Shown piece after piece: positions 56,416-64,000 of a stretch of 64,000 nt of DNA. The position numbers and the translations under genes were made by a program. The notes below the pieces were generated by a model that saw nothing but the letters and a program-made list of their open reading frames with translations, did no database searches and was not told the DNA's origin. Numbering within the stretch: the stretch's first letter is position 1; every line of letters begins with the position of its first letter. The DNA is from Sphingomonas sp. 28-63-12 (GTDB lineage: Bacteria > Pseudomonadota > Alphaproteobacteria > Sphingomonadales > Sphingomonadaceae): positions 62,001-126,000 of the forward strand of contig NCGD01000003.1 in NCBI GenBank assembly GCA_002281535.1, written 5' to 3'.

Positions 56416-56787
56416 TTGGTGATTTCAGGCTATGGCGCGCAGCCGGATTATCGAATCGATCTGCTGGTGAGGGGCAATCTGGTCCTGGCATCGCTGGATG
56501 GCACCACGCTGGCATCGAGCCGCCGGACGATCCTGCTCGATGAGCAGGGGCATCGGCTGGTCTATTATTTCCCGCCCGATGATGTTCGCTTCGATCGGCT
56601 GACGCTGGTCGCGGGGAAGACCAGCTTCTGCCCGTTCAAGGGCGAGGCGCAGTATTACGCGGCGATCAGCGCCGCGCCGGCGTCAGCGGTTGCATGGCGC
56701 TATCCCGGCCCGTTCGCGCAGGTTGCGGCGATCACCGGCTATGTCGCCTTTTATCAACATCTCATTTTCCTCACGGTGCAGGATTAG
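56416..56787 (+). CDS. DUF427 domain protein
   Basis: This protein of about 120 residues matches DUF427: YYFPPDDVRFDRL, then TSFCPFKGEAQYYA, AVAWRYPGPFAQVAAI and GYVAFYQHLIFL. The family forms a small beta-tent fold with no established enzymatic role. The start is TTG 56416 or GTG 56419, both after GAAGGACGG. It is the last gene of the LysR-linked run, ending 134 bp before the propionyl-CoA synthase gene. Whether it is linked to the hydrolase cluster or the CoA enzymes is unclear. Confidence 0.78.
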   Translation: MVISGYGAQPDYRIDLLVRGNLVLASLDGTTLASSRRTILLDEQGHRLVYYFPPDDVRFDRLTLVAGKTSFCPFKGEAQYYAAISAAPASAVAWRYPGPFAQVAAITGYVAFYQHLIFLTVQD

Positions 56788-56921
56788 CTGACAGGCGGCG
56801 AAGGCGCCGTTCGCGCGGGCAACGCCAGCCCCGCCCCAAGGAGAGGCCCCACGCGCAATAAAAGGTCCCCAAGATTTTCAGATTTGCTATTTTCGATCAA
56901 ATTGGGTTTCAATTCCCCGGT

Positions 56922-59900
56922 ATGCTGACGTCGGGGGCCGAATCGCTGATGAATGAGCTTGCTGCAACGTTTTCCGTGCCCGTTCCTGTCGCCTCCAGTA
57001 ATCCGGTACGGTCGGGCGACGACTGGCGCGCAATGCGCAGCGCTTGCCTCGCCGATCCGGGCAGTTTTCATGGCGATATTGCCGCCACGACAATGCACTG
57101 GTTCGTCAATCATGTCGGCAGCGCCGGCGCCTGGCTGATGCGCGGGGATGACGGCCGCTGGGCGGGTTGGGATGCTGCGACCGCTGCACCTGTTATTGCT
57201 GACCTGCCGGCTGATTTCGCACCCTGGACGCAAGCCTTCGACGCAAGCGAGCCGCCGTACTGGCGCTGGTTCGTCGGCGGGCGCACCAATGCTTGCTTCA
57301 GCGAGGTCGACCGCCATGTCCTGAGCGGCCACGGCGACGAGGCGGCGCTGATCTTCGAGGGCGACCGCTGGGACATGTCTGCAGGCGGCGGGCGCGGGGC
57401 ACCGGTCGATTGCTTCAGCGTGTCGCGCAAGAAATTGCTGCTGGAGACGGCGAAATGCGCGCTGGCGCTGGAGGCGCTGGGGTTGAAGGCGGGCGACCGC
57501 ATCGCGCTCAACATGCCGAGCATCGTGCCGCAGATTTACTGGACCGAAGCGGCCAAGCGGCTGGGGATCGTCTACACAGCGGTGTTCGGCGGGTTCAGCG
57601 ACAAGACATTGTCGGACCGGATCTGCGATGCGGGCGCGCGGGTGATCGTCACGTCCGATGGCAGCTATCGCAATGCGCAGGTCGCGGCGTTCAAGAATGC
57701 CTATACCGATCCCGCGCTCGACAATTATGTGCCGGTGACGACCGCGCTGGCGATTCTGGCCGAGACCGATCTCGAATTGCCCGAAGCGGATGCCGCGACC
57801 ATCCTCGATACCGTCAAGGACACGCTGGCGGGCGAAGTGTCGGTCGAGCGCTCCGACATCATGCGCGGGGTTGGCCGTGCGCTGATTACCTTGGGCAGCG
57901 AGGGCCGGATCAGCGCCGCCGATGCTGCGCGGGTGCGGATCGCGATTGCCTCGAGCCTCGTCACGCTGCCACCGCGCGTCGAGACGGTGATCGTGGTGCG
58001 TCACACAGCACAACCCGACATCATCTGGCGCGAGGAGCGTGACCGCTGGAGCCATGAGCTGACCGATGTGGCGCTGGAAACGCTGCTGGCCAAGGCGCGC
58101 GCGGCGGGTTTTGCGGTGACGTCACAGGATGAGCTGCTGGCGCTGGCCGATCATGATTTCGTGCGCGCGATCTGGGCCTCGTCAAAGCCGCTGCCGGTCG
58201 ATGCCGATTATCCGATGTTCTTCATCTATACCTCGGGATCGACGGGCAAGCCCAAGGGGATCGTCCACGCGCATGGCTATGCGGCGGGTGTGGCGCATAC
58301 GATGAAGGTGTCGTTCGATGCGCGGCCGGGGGATACGCTGTTCGTGGTTGCCGATCCGGGCTGGATTACGGGCCAAAGCTATCTGATCTGCGCGCCGCTG
58401 ATGACGCGGGTGACGAGCGTCGTTTCGGAAGGGTCGCCGGTCTTCCCGCATGCCGGGCGCTTCGCGTCGATGATCGAGCGGCACGGAGTCACCATCTTTA
58501 AGGCGGGGGTAACCTTCCTGAAATCGGTGATGTCCGATCCGTCGAACCTCGCCGATCTTGAGCGCTACGACATGGGCGCTTTGCGCGTCGCGACCTTTTG
58601 CGCGGAACCGACTTCGCCGTCGGTGCAGGCGTTCGGGATGCAGCATGTCGTGCCGCAATATATCAACAGCTACTGGGCGACCGAGCATGGCGGCATCGCC
58701 TGGACCCATTTCTACGGCAACGATGATTTCCCGCTGAAGGCGGACGCGCATGCCTATCCGCTGCCATGGATCGTCGGTGATGTCTGGGTCGAAGACGCCG
58801 ATGCGGCGATCAGCGCAACGCCGTTCGCGCGTGACGGCGACGAGGGCGCGCCCTGGCGGCAGGCCGAAATGGGCGAGAAGGGCGAGATCGTCATCGCCGC
58901 CCCTTACCCTTATCTGGCGCGGACCATCTGGGGCGATGTCGATAATTTCCGCGTCGAGAATGGCAGCGTTCAGGGTGACTGGCGCGGTGATGCCGGGCGC
59001 TGGATCGACGGGTATTGGAAGCGCTGGCGCGGGGTTTGGGCCTATACCCAGGGCGATTTCGCGATCGCGCATGACGATGGCTCTTTCTCGCTGCATGGGC
59101 GCAGCGACGACGTCATCAACGTCTCGGGCCACCGCATGGGCACCGAGGAGATCGAGGGCGCGGTGCTGCGCGACAAGGCGCTCGACCCGGATTCGCCGGT
59201 GGGCAATGTGCTGGTGGTCGGCGCGCCGCACCGGGAGAAGGGGCTGACGCCGCTCGCCTTTGTGGTGCCGGTGGCGGGGCGCAAGCTGACGATTGACGAC
59301 AAGCGGCGGCTGTTCGACCTGGTACGCAGCGAAAAGGGCGCGGTGGCGGTGCCCGCGGATTTCATCGAGGTCTCGCAGTTCCCGGAGACGCGGAGCGGCA
59401 AATATATGCGTCGCATGGTCCGCGCGCTGGTCGAGGGCGGCGATGTGGGCGACGTGACGACCTTGCGCAATCCGGAGGCGCTGACCGAGCTGAAGACCGC
59501 GATCGACGACTGGCAGCGCAAGCAGCGGCTGAGCGAGGAACAGTCGTTGTTCGAGCGCAACCGCTATTTCCTGGTGCAGTATAACCATGTCGCGCCGGGC
59601 AAGCGGGTGGCGACCGTCACCGTCACCAACCCGCCCGTCAACGCGCTCAACGAACGCGCGATCGACGAATTGGTGGTCGTGGTCGATCAACTGTCGCGCA
59701 AGGAGGATGTCGTCGCGGTGGTGTTCACCGGCCAGGGGACGGCATCGTTCGTGGCGGGGGCGGATATCCGGCAGATGCTGGAAGAAATCCACACGCTCGA
59801 AGAGGCGATGGTGTTGCCCAACAATGCACAGCTCGCCTTCCGCAAGATCGAGACGATGGGCAAGCCGTGCGTCGCGGCGGTGCAGGGCGTGGCATTGGGC

Positions 59901-62351
59901 GGCGGGATGGAATTTGCGCTCGCCTGTCATTACCGCATCGCCGAGCCGACCGCGCGCTTCGGCCAGCCCGAAATCCGGCTGCGGTTGTTGCCGGGCTATG
60001 GCGGGACGCAGCGTTTGCCGCGGCTGCTGGCCGACAAGAACGGTGCCGAAGGGGTGCGCGATGCGCTCGATTTGATCCTTGGCGGGCGCAGCATCGATGG
60101 TGAAGCTGCGCAGCAAATCGGGCTGGTCGACCAACTCGTAGGCGGATCGCGCGATGCGCTGGCCGAAGCGCATGCAGCGGTGCGTGCCTATGTGAAGGAT
60201 GGCGAGCATAGTACGCTGGGTGCGGCATTTGCGGCACGGCAGGCGGCGACCAAGCAGTGGGAACACGCGTCCGATGTCGCGCTCGATACGGTGCTGGAGG
60301 ATGATTTCCTGCAGCGCATTCAACGCCAACTCGACTGGGCCGGGCGTGGCATGGCGGGCACACGCGCGCTGGAAGCCGTGCGCACCGGCCTCGAACAGGG
60401 CATGAGCGCCGGCCTCGCGCGCGAGGCGGCATTGTTTGCGGAAGCCATCATCGATCCGGAGGGCGGCAAGACTGGCATCCGCCAGTTCATGGACAAGGTG
60501 AGCCCACCGCTCCCCGTCCGCCGCGATGGCGTTTGGCTTGACGGGGAGCATGAACCACGCGGCAACGCGCTGATGGAATCGGGCGAATTGCTCCCCGTTG
60601 GTGCGCCCTTCTATCCCGGCGTCACGCGCATTCCCGAATGGCAATATGCGTTCGGCATTGCCCGCGATGCCGAGACGGGTGCGCCGCGCTTCGGCTCGCC
60701 GGCAACCCACGAACGCGAGCTGATCGTCAAGGTGCCGGAGCCTGCACCCAACGAAGCGTTGCTCTACATGCTGACCAGCGAGGTCAATTTCAACGACATC
60801 TGGGCGCTGACCGGCATCCCGGTGTCGCCGTTCGACAGCCATGAGGAGGATGTCCAGATTACCGGTTCCGGCGGTATCGCGCTGGTGGCGGCACTCGGCA
60901 GCGAGACGCGGGCCGAGGGACGGGTGAAGGTCGGCGATCTCGTCACCGTCTATTCCGGCACCAATGATCTGCTCAGCCCACAGGTCGGCAATGATCCGAT
61001 GTATGCCGATTTCTCGATCCAGGGCTATGAGACGGAGACGGGCAGCCATGCGCAGTTCCTGACGGTGCAGGCGCCGCAGATGCACGCGATTCCGCCCGAT
61101 CTGACGCTGGAGCAAGCAGGCAGCTATGTGCTCAATCTCGGCACGATCTCGCGCTGCCTGTTCACGACCTTGCAGATTGCGCCGGGGCGGACGTTGTTTG
61201 TCGAGGGTGCCGCGACGGGGACGGGGCTTGATGCTTTGCGCAGCTCGGTGCGGACCGGGTTGCAGGTGACGGGGCTGGTATCGTCGCCGGAACGCGCGGC
61301 GTTCATCAAGGACCAGCAGGGGGCAGTTGGGGCGATTGACCGCAAGGATGCGCGTTTCGCCGGTCTCTATTCGATCGTGCCCGAGGACGCCGACGAGGCG
61401 CGCGCCTGGGAGGCGGCGGGGGCGCCGCTGCTCGCCGAATATGAGTCGCTCAACGGCGGCAAGCGCGCCGATTATGTCGTCAGCCATGCCGGCGAAACCG
61501 CGTTTCCGCGTAGTTTCCAGTTGCTCGCCGAGGGCGGCACGATGGCGTTTTACGGTGCGTCGTCGGGCTATCACTTCAGCTTCATGGGCAAGCCCGGCAC
61601 GGCCAGCCCAGAGGACATGCTGCGCAAGGCGGCGCTCCGCGGCGGCGAGGCGGTGCTGATCTATTATGGTCCGCGATCGAAGGAATTGCTCGACGAAACC
61701 GGCCTCGAGGCGATCGAGGGGATCGTCAGCCTCGAATCGATCCGGCGGAAAGAGGGCGCCAACTTCCTGTGGCCCGACACGATGCCGCAACTGCCCGATT
61801 CCAAGGTCGATATCGAGGTCTTCAAGGCGGCGGTGCGCGATTATCAGGACCGGGTGATGAAGCCATTCGGATCAGCCATCGGCAAGATCTTGCGATCGCC
61901 CGATAATCCGCGCGGCAGCCCCGATCTGGTGATCGAGCGCGCCGGGCAGGATACGCTCGGCGTGTCGACCTCGCTGGTGAAGCCCTTCACCGGCCGGGTG
62001 ATCTTTGCCGAGGACATGGCGGGCCAGCGCTTCACTTTCTACGCGCCGCAGGTGTGGACCCGGCAGCGCCGCATCCTGATGCCGACCGCGTCGATCCTTG
62101 GCACACATCTGTGCAATGCCTTCGAAGTGGCACGGATGAACGACATGATTGCGGCGGGGTTGCTCGAAGTGACGGAACCGCAAGTGGTGCCGTGGGACGG
62201 GCTGCCCGAGGCGCATCAGGCGATGTGGGACAACCGCCATTCGGGCGCGACCTATGTCGTCAACCATGCGCTGCCCGAGATGGGGCTGCGCAGTCGCGAT
62301 GCCTTGCTGGAAGCATGGGCGGCGCGAGAATCGCTGGTGGCTGATCCCTAA
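56922..62351 (+). CDS. pcs: Propionyl-CoA synthase (trifunctional: CoA ligase, dehydratase, acrylyl-CoA reductase)
   Basis: This 1809-residue fusion converts 3-hydroxypropionate to propionyl-CoA using ATP, CoA and NADPH. Residues 1 to about 860 are an acyl-CoA synthetase with YTSGSTGKPKGIVH at 436 and Lys827 (TRSGKYMRR); an inserted helical stretch (about 290-365) separates its parts, as in known Pcs. Residues about 880-1240 are a crotonase-type dehydratase with GGGMEFALA and FGQPEIRL carrying both catalytic glutamates. Residues about 1290-1809 are a crotonyl-CoA-reductase-like MDR with VEGAATGTGLDAL at about 1427. Length and order match Chloroflexus and Erythrobacter Pcs. The start may be ATG 56949 instead. 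It is followed 132 bp later by malonyl-CoA reductase. Confidence 0.93.
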   Translation: MLTSGAESLMNELAATFSVPVPVASSNPVRSGDDWRAMRSACLADPGSFHGDIAATTMHWFVNHVGSAGAWLMRGDDGRWAGWDAATAAPVIADLPADFAPWTQAFDASEPPYWRWFVGGRTNACFSEVDRHVLSGHGDEAALIFEGDRWDMSAGGGRGAPVDCFSVSRKKLLLETAKCALALEALGLKAGDRIALNMPSIVPQIYWTEAAKRLGIVYTAVFGGFSDKTLSDRICDAGARVIVTSDGSYRNAQVAAFKNAYTDPALDNYVPVTTALAILAETDLELPEADAATILDTVKDTLAGEVSVERSDIMRGVGRALITLGSEGRISAADAARVRIAIASSLVTLPPRVETVIVVRHTAQPDIIWREERDRWSHELTDVALETLLAKARAAGFAVTSQDELLALADHDFVRAIWASSKPLPVDADYPMFFIYTSGSTGKPKGIVHAHGYAAGVAHTMKVSFDARPGDTLFVVADPGWITGQSYLICAPLMTRVTSVVSEGSPVFPHAGRFASMIERHGVTIFKAGVTFLKSVMSDPSNLADLERYDMGALRVATFCAEPTSPSVQAFGMQHVVPQYINSYWATEHGGIAWTHFYGNDDFPLKADAHAYPLPWIVGDVWVEDADAAISATPFARDGDEGAPWRQAEMGEKGEIVIAAPYPYLARTIWGDVDNFRVENGSVQGDWRGDAGRWIDGYWKRWRGVWAYTQGDFAIAHDDGSFSLHGRSDDVINVSGHRMGTEEIEGAVLRDKALDPDSPVGNVLVVGAPHREKGLTPLAFVVPVAGRKLTIDDKRRLFDLVRSEKGAVAVPADFIEVSQFPETRSGKYMRRMVRALVEGGDVGDVTTLRNPEALTELKTAIDDWQRKQRLSEEQSLFERNRYFLVQYNHVAPGKRVATVTVTNPPVNALNERAIDELVVVVDQLSRKEDVVAVVFTGQGTASFVAGADIRQMLEEIHTLEEAMVLPNNAQLAFRKIETMGKPCVAAVQGVALGGGMEFALACHYRIAEPTARFGQPEIRLRLLPGYGGTQRLPRLLADKNGAEGVRDALDLILGGRSIDGEAAQQIGLVDQLVGGSRDALAEAHAAVRAYVKDGEHSTLGAAFAARQAATKQWEHASDVALDTVLEDDFLQRIQRQLDWAGRGMAGTRALEAVRTGLEQGMSAGLAREAALFAEAIIDPEGGKTGIRQFMDKVSPPLPVRRDGVWLDGEHEPRGNALMESGELLPVGAPFYPGVTRIPEWQYAFGIARDAETGAPRFGSPATHERELIVKVPEPAPNEALLYMLTSEVNFNDIWALTGIPVSPFDSHEEDVQITGSGGIALVAALGSETRAEGRVKVGDLVTVYSGTNDLLSPQVGNDPMYADFSIQGYETETGSHAQFLTVQAPQMHAIPPDLTLEQAGSYVLNLGTISRCLFTTLQIAPGRTLFVEGAATGTGLDALRSSVRTGLQVTGLVSSPERAAFIKDQQGAVGAIDRKDARFAGLYSIVPEDADEARAWEAAGAPLLAEYESLNGGKRADYVVSHAGETAFPRSFQLLAEGGTMAFYGASSGYHFSFMGKPGTASPEDMLRKAALRGGEAVLIYYGPRSKELLDETGLEAIEGIVSLESIRRKEGANFLWPDTMPQLPDSKVDIEVFKAAVRDYQDRVMKPFGSAIGKILRSPDNPRGSPDLVIERAGQDTLGVSTSLVKPFTGRVIFAEDMAGQRFTFYAPQVWTRQRRILMPTASILGTHLCNAFEVARMNDMIAAGLLEVTEPQVVPWDGLPEAHQAMWDNRHSGATYVVNHALPEMGLRSRDALLEAWAARESLVADP

Positions 62352-62483
62352 TCCGATCGGCATCGGGCAAACCCCGTTGCCGTTCTCTAATAATCAACGA
62401 TATGATCAGCTTCGCCCTCCCCAGGCTCTGAACACATCAATGCGCGGATCATCAAGGCACCGCGAGATTACTGGGAGCGTGAC

Positions 62484-64000
62484 ATGGCCAAGGCAAAGAC
62501 CAATCTGACTCCAGAAACGGGGCCCCCCACCGCTGGCGGCCGGCTGGCCGGCAAGATCGCTGTGGTCACGGGGGCGGCGGGCAATCTGGGCGGGTATATC
62601 GTCCGCCATTATCTCGCCGAGGGCGCGACGGTGGTGATGACCGGTCGCACGCCCGCGCGCACTGACGCAGCGGCAGAAGCGATCCGCGCCGAGACTGGCG
62701 TCGATGCGACGCGGCTGGCCACGGTGGCGCTCGACGGGGGCGATCCTGAATCGGTGCGCAAGGGCATTGCCGATGTCGTCAAGCGCTTTGGGCGGATCGA
62801 CATTCTGGTCAACAATGCGGGCTCTGCGGGCCCCAAGCAGCCGCTGGAGCAATTGCCGATCGACGCCGCGGAACTGGCCGCGCTGCAAAAGGGCGGGTCG
62901 ACCGATGGCGAGACCGTCGGCGACGCGATCCGCAACATCTTTGGCGTGGCCTGGAACGTGTCGCGCGCCGCCGCGTCGGCGATGGGTGAAGGCGGGTCGA
63001 TCATCAACGTCTCGACCATCTTCTCGCGCACGCCCTATTATGCGCGCACGGCCTATGTCGTGCCCAAGGCGGCAATGAACGCGTTTTCGCGCGAATTGTC
63101 GTTGGAACTCGGGCCACGAGGCATTCGCGTGAACCTCGTCTTCCCGGGGCCGATCGAAAGCGAACGCATCCGCAGCGTTTTCGCGACCATGGATACGATG
63201 CGCGGCGACGAAGCGGGCACCACCGCCAACCAGTTCTTCGATATGATGTCGCTCGAACGTGCGACCGGCGGCAATGCGAAGGCCAAGACCTTCCCGACCC
63301 CGACCGATATCGCCACCACCTGCGTGTTCCTGGGGAGCGACGAGTCGGCCGCCTATAACGGCCATGATTTCGAGGTCACCCACGGGATGACCGTGCGCAA
63401 GGAAGAGCGCGCCACCTATCTGTCGCGGCCGACGATGCGATCAATGGACGGGGCGGGCCTTGCGGTGCTGATCGCGGCGGGTGATGGCTGGCAGGAAGCG
63501 CTGGAGATCGCCAATATCCAGATCGCCTGTGGCGCGCGGGTGTTGCTGGGCCTGACGCGACAGGCGGACGTGGCGATTGCGCAGGCGCGGGCCAAGGCGG
63601 AAGGCGCCGATGACCGGCTGACGATCGTGCGCTTCAACCGCACCGAGCCCGGAGCGATGGAGGCGGCGCTCGACGCCTATACCAAGGACAATGCCCCGAT
63701 TACGGGCGCGATCTTCATGCCGGTGCTGGGGCCGGGCGAGCTGGTCGGCGATCTGGTCGACGCGACCGATGAGGATGTCGAACGCTTCATGGATGCCGAG
63801 CTGGCGGGCAGCATTGCGTTGGCGCGCACGCTCAGCCGTTACTGGAAGCGCAACGACAATCTGCTGCAGGAGCCACGTTTCGTGTTCCTGACCAACCCGA
63901 CCGACGGCAAGGGCGACGTCTATGCCCAGATGCTGCGCGCATCGACCGAGCAGCTGATCCGCATCTGGCGCGACGAATCCGACATCGACGTGGCGCATGG
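62484..64000 (+). CDS. mcr: Malonyl-CoA reductase, N-terminal part (truncated by window edge)
   Basis: This bifunctional two-SDR enzyme reduces malonyl-CoA through malonate semialdehyde to 3-hydroxypropionate with NADPH; about 505 of roughly 1220 residues are in the window. The first SDR has TGAAGNLG at 29-36, LVNNAGSAGPK near 112, VSTIFSRTPYYARTAYVVPK with Tyr191/Lys195 and the family-specific VFPGPIESERIRSVFATMD. From about residue 325 (LSRPTMRSMDGAG) the linker and start of the next SDR-like region follow, ending in QLIRIWRDESD. In the characterised enzyme this N-terminal half makes 3-hydroxypropionate. The ATG follows GGGAGCGTGAC. The product is the substrate of the adjacent Pcs. Confidence 0.92.
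   Translation, partial: MAKAKTNLTPETGPPTAGGRLAGKIAVVTGAAGNLGGYIVRHYLAEGATVVMTGRTPARTDAAAEAIRAETGVDATRLATVALDGGDPESVRKGIADVVKRFGRIDILVNNAGSAGPKQPLEQLPIDAAELAALQKGGSTDGETVGDAIRNIFGVAWNVSRAAASAMGEGGSIINVSTIFSRTPYYARTAYVVPKAAMNAFSRELSLELGPRGIRVNLVFPGPIESERIRSVFATMDTMRGDEAGTTANQFFDMMSLERATGGNAKAKTFPTPTDIATTCVFLGSDESAAYNGHDFEVTHGMTVRKEERATYLSRPTMRSMDGAGLAVLIAAGDGWQEALEIANIQIACGARVLLGLTRQADVAIAQARAKAEGADDRLTIVRFNRTEPGAMEAALDAYTKDNAPITGAIFMPVLGPGELVGDLVDATDEDVERFMDAELAGSIALARTLSRYWKRNDNLLQEPRFVFLTNPTDGKGDVYAQMLRASTEQLIRIWRDESDIDVAH

Noticed and set aside
56784..58055. Minus-strand frame of 423 codons opposite the start of pcs
   Set aside because: Shadow frame with no recognisable domain.
58182..61790. 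Minus-strand open frame of 1202 codons opposite propionyl-CoA synthase
   Set aside because: It is an antisense shadow of a GC-rich gene; its translation is rich in Arg, His and Gln with no family motif, while the plus strand encodes a clear enzyme.

Overview
The window looks like chromosome of an aerobic alphaproteobacterium, most likely a sphingomonad or Erythrobacter relative. The reasons are the GC-rich coding sequence, the gene families (FeS-type PhrB photolyase, SSS-type sensor-kinase relic, SDR, zinc/MDR and VAO-type catabolic enzymes) and a propionyl-CoA synthase next to a fused malonyl-CoA reductase, a pair known from Erythrobacter sp. NAP1. The lineage is inferred from gene content; there is no rRNA or marker gene here. 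I saw no tRNA, rRNA or CRISPR.

1-24.5 kb: catabolic island. A plus-strand run encodes a HyuA/HyuB pair (HyuA cut by the left edge), an isocitrate-lyase/PEP-mutase-family lyase, a zinc alcohol dehydrogenase, an IclR regulator, a LeuC/LeuD-type hydro-lyase and an isochorismatase-fold amidase resembling maleamate amidase NicF. Then come an MmgE/PrpD protein, a tightly overlapping methyltransferase / small protein / flavoprotein operon, an MFS transporter, a VAO-type oxidase, two MDR reductases, a DUF1330 protein, a Tat-exported DUF1838 protein, a flavin monooxygenase, an Asp/Glu-racemase-superfamily protein and a PuuE-like deacetylase-fold hydrolase. The order of chemistries (cyclic amidase, half-amidase, isomerase, hydratase, alkylmalate lyase) suggests degradation of an imide or N-heterocycle through a substituted maleate to C3 acids. 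That route is inference.

24.5-31.4 kb: IS-scarred region. Transposase relics (IS3-like in inverted orientation, possibly IS6-like, and IS110-like) and two host gene fragments (an MHS transporter and an SSS-domain sensor kinase) flank three photolyase-superfamily genes.

31.4-47.8 kb: ion, osmotic and oxidative stress region. It holds a ClC transporter, an otsB - GH15 - otsA trehalose operon, two MscS channels, a DUF389 / NhaP / SLC13 operon, an APC-like permease and catalase-peroxidase KatG.

47.9-52.1 kb: an ABC - HlyD - TolC type-I-secretion-like operon whose ABC subunit has lost essentially every ATPase motif.

52.3-56.8 kb: a LysR regulator divergent from an exported alpha/beta hydrolase, two SDRs, a SnoaL-like protein and a DUF427 protein.

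56.9-64 kb: propionyl-CoA synthase (1809 aa, three fused enzymes) followed by the start of malonyl-CoA reductase, which runs off the right edge. Together they would convert malonyl-CoA through 3-hydroxypropionate to propionyl-CoA, the diagnostic segment of the 3-hydroxypropionate bicycle. This is the most notable system in the window.
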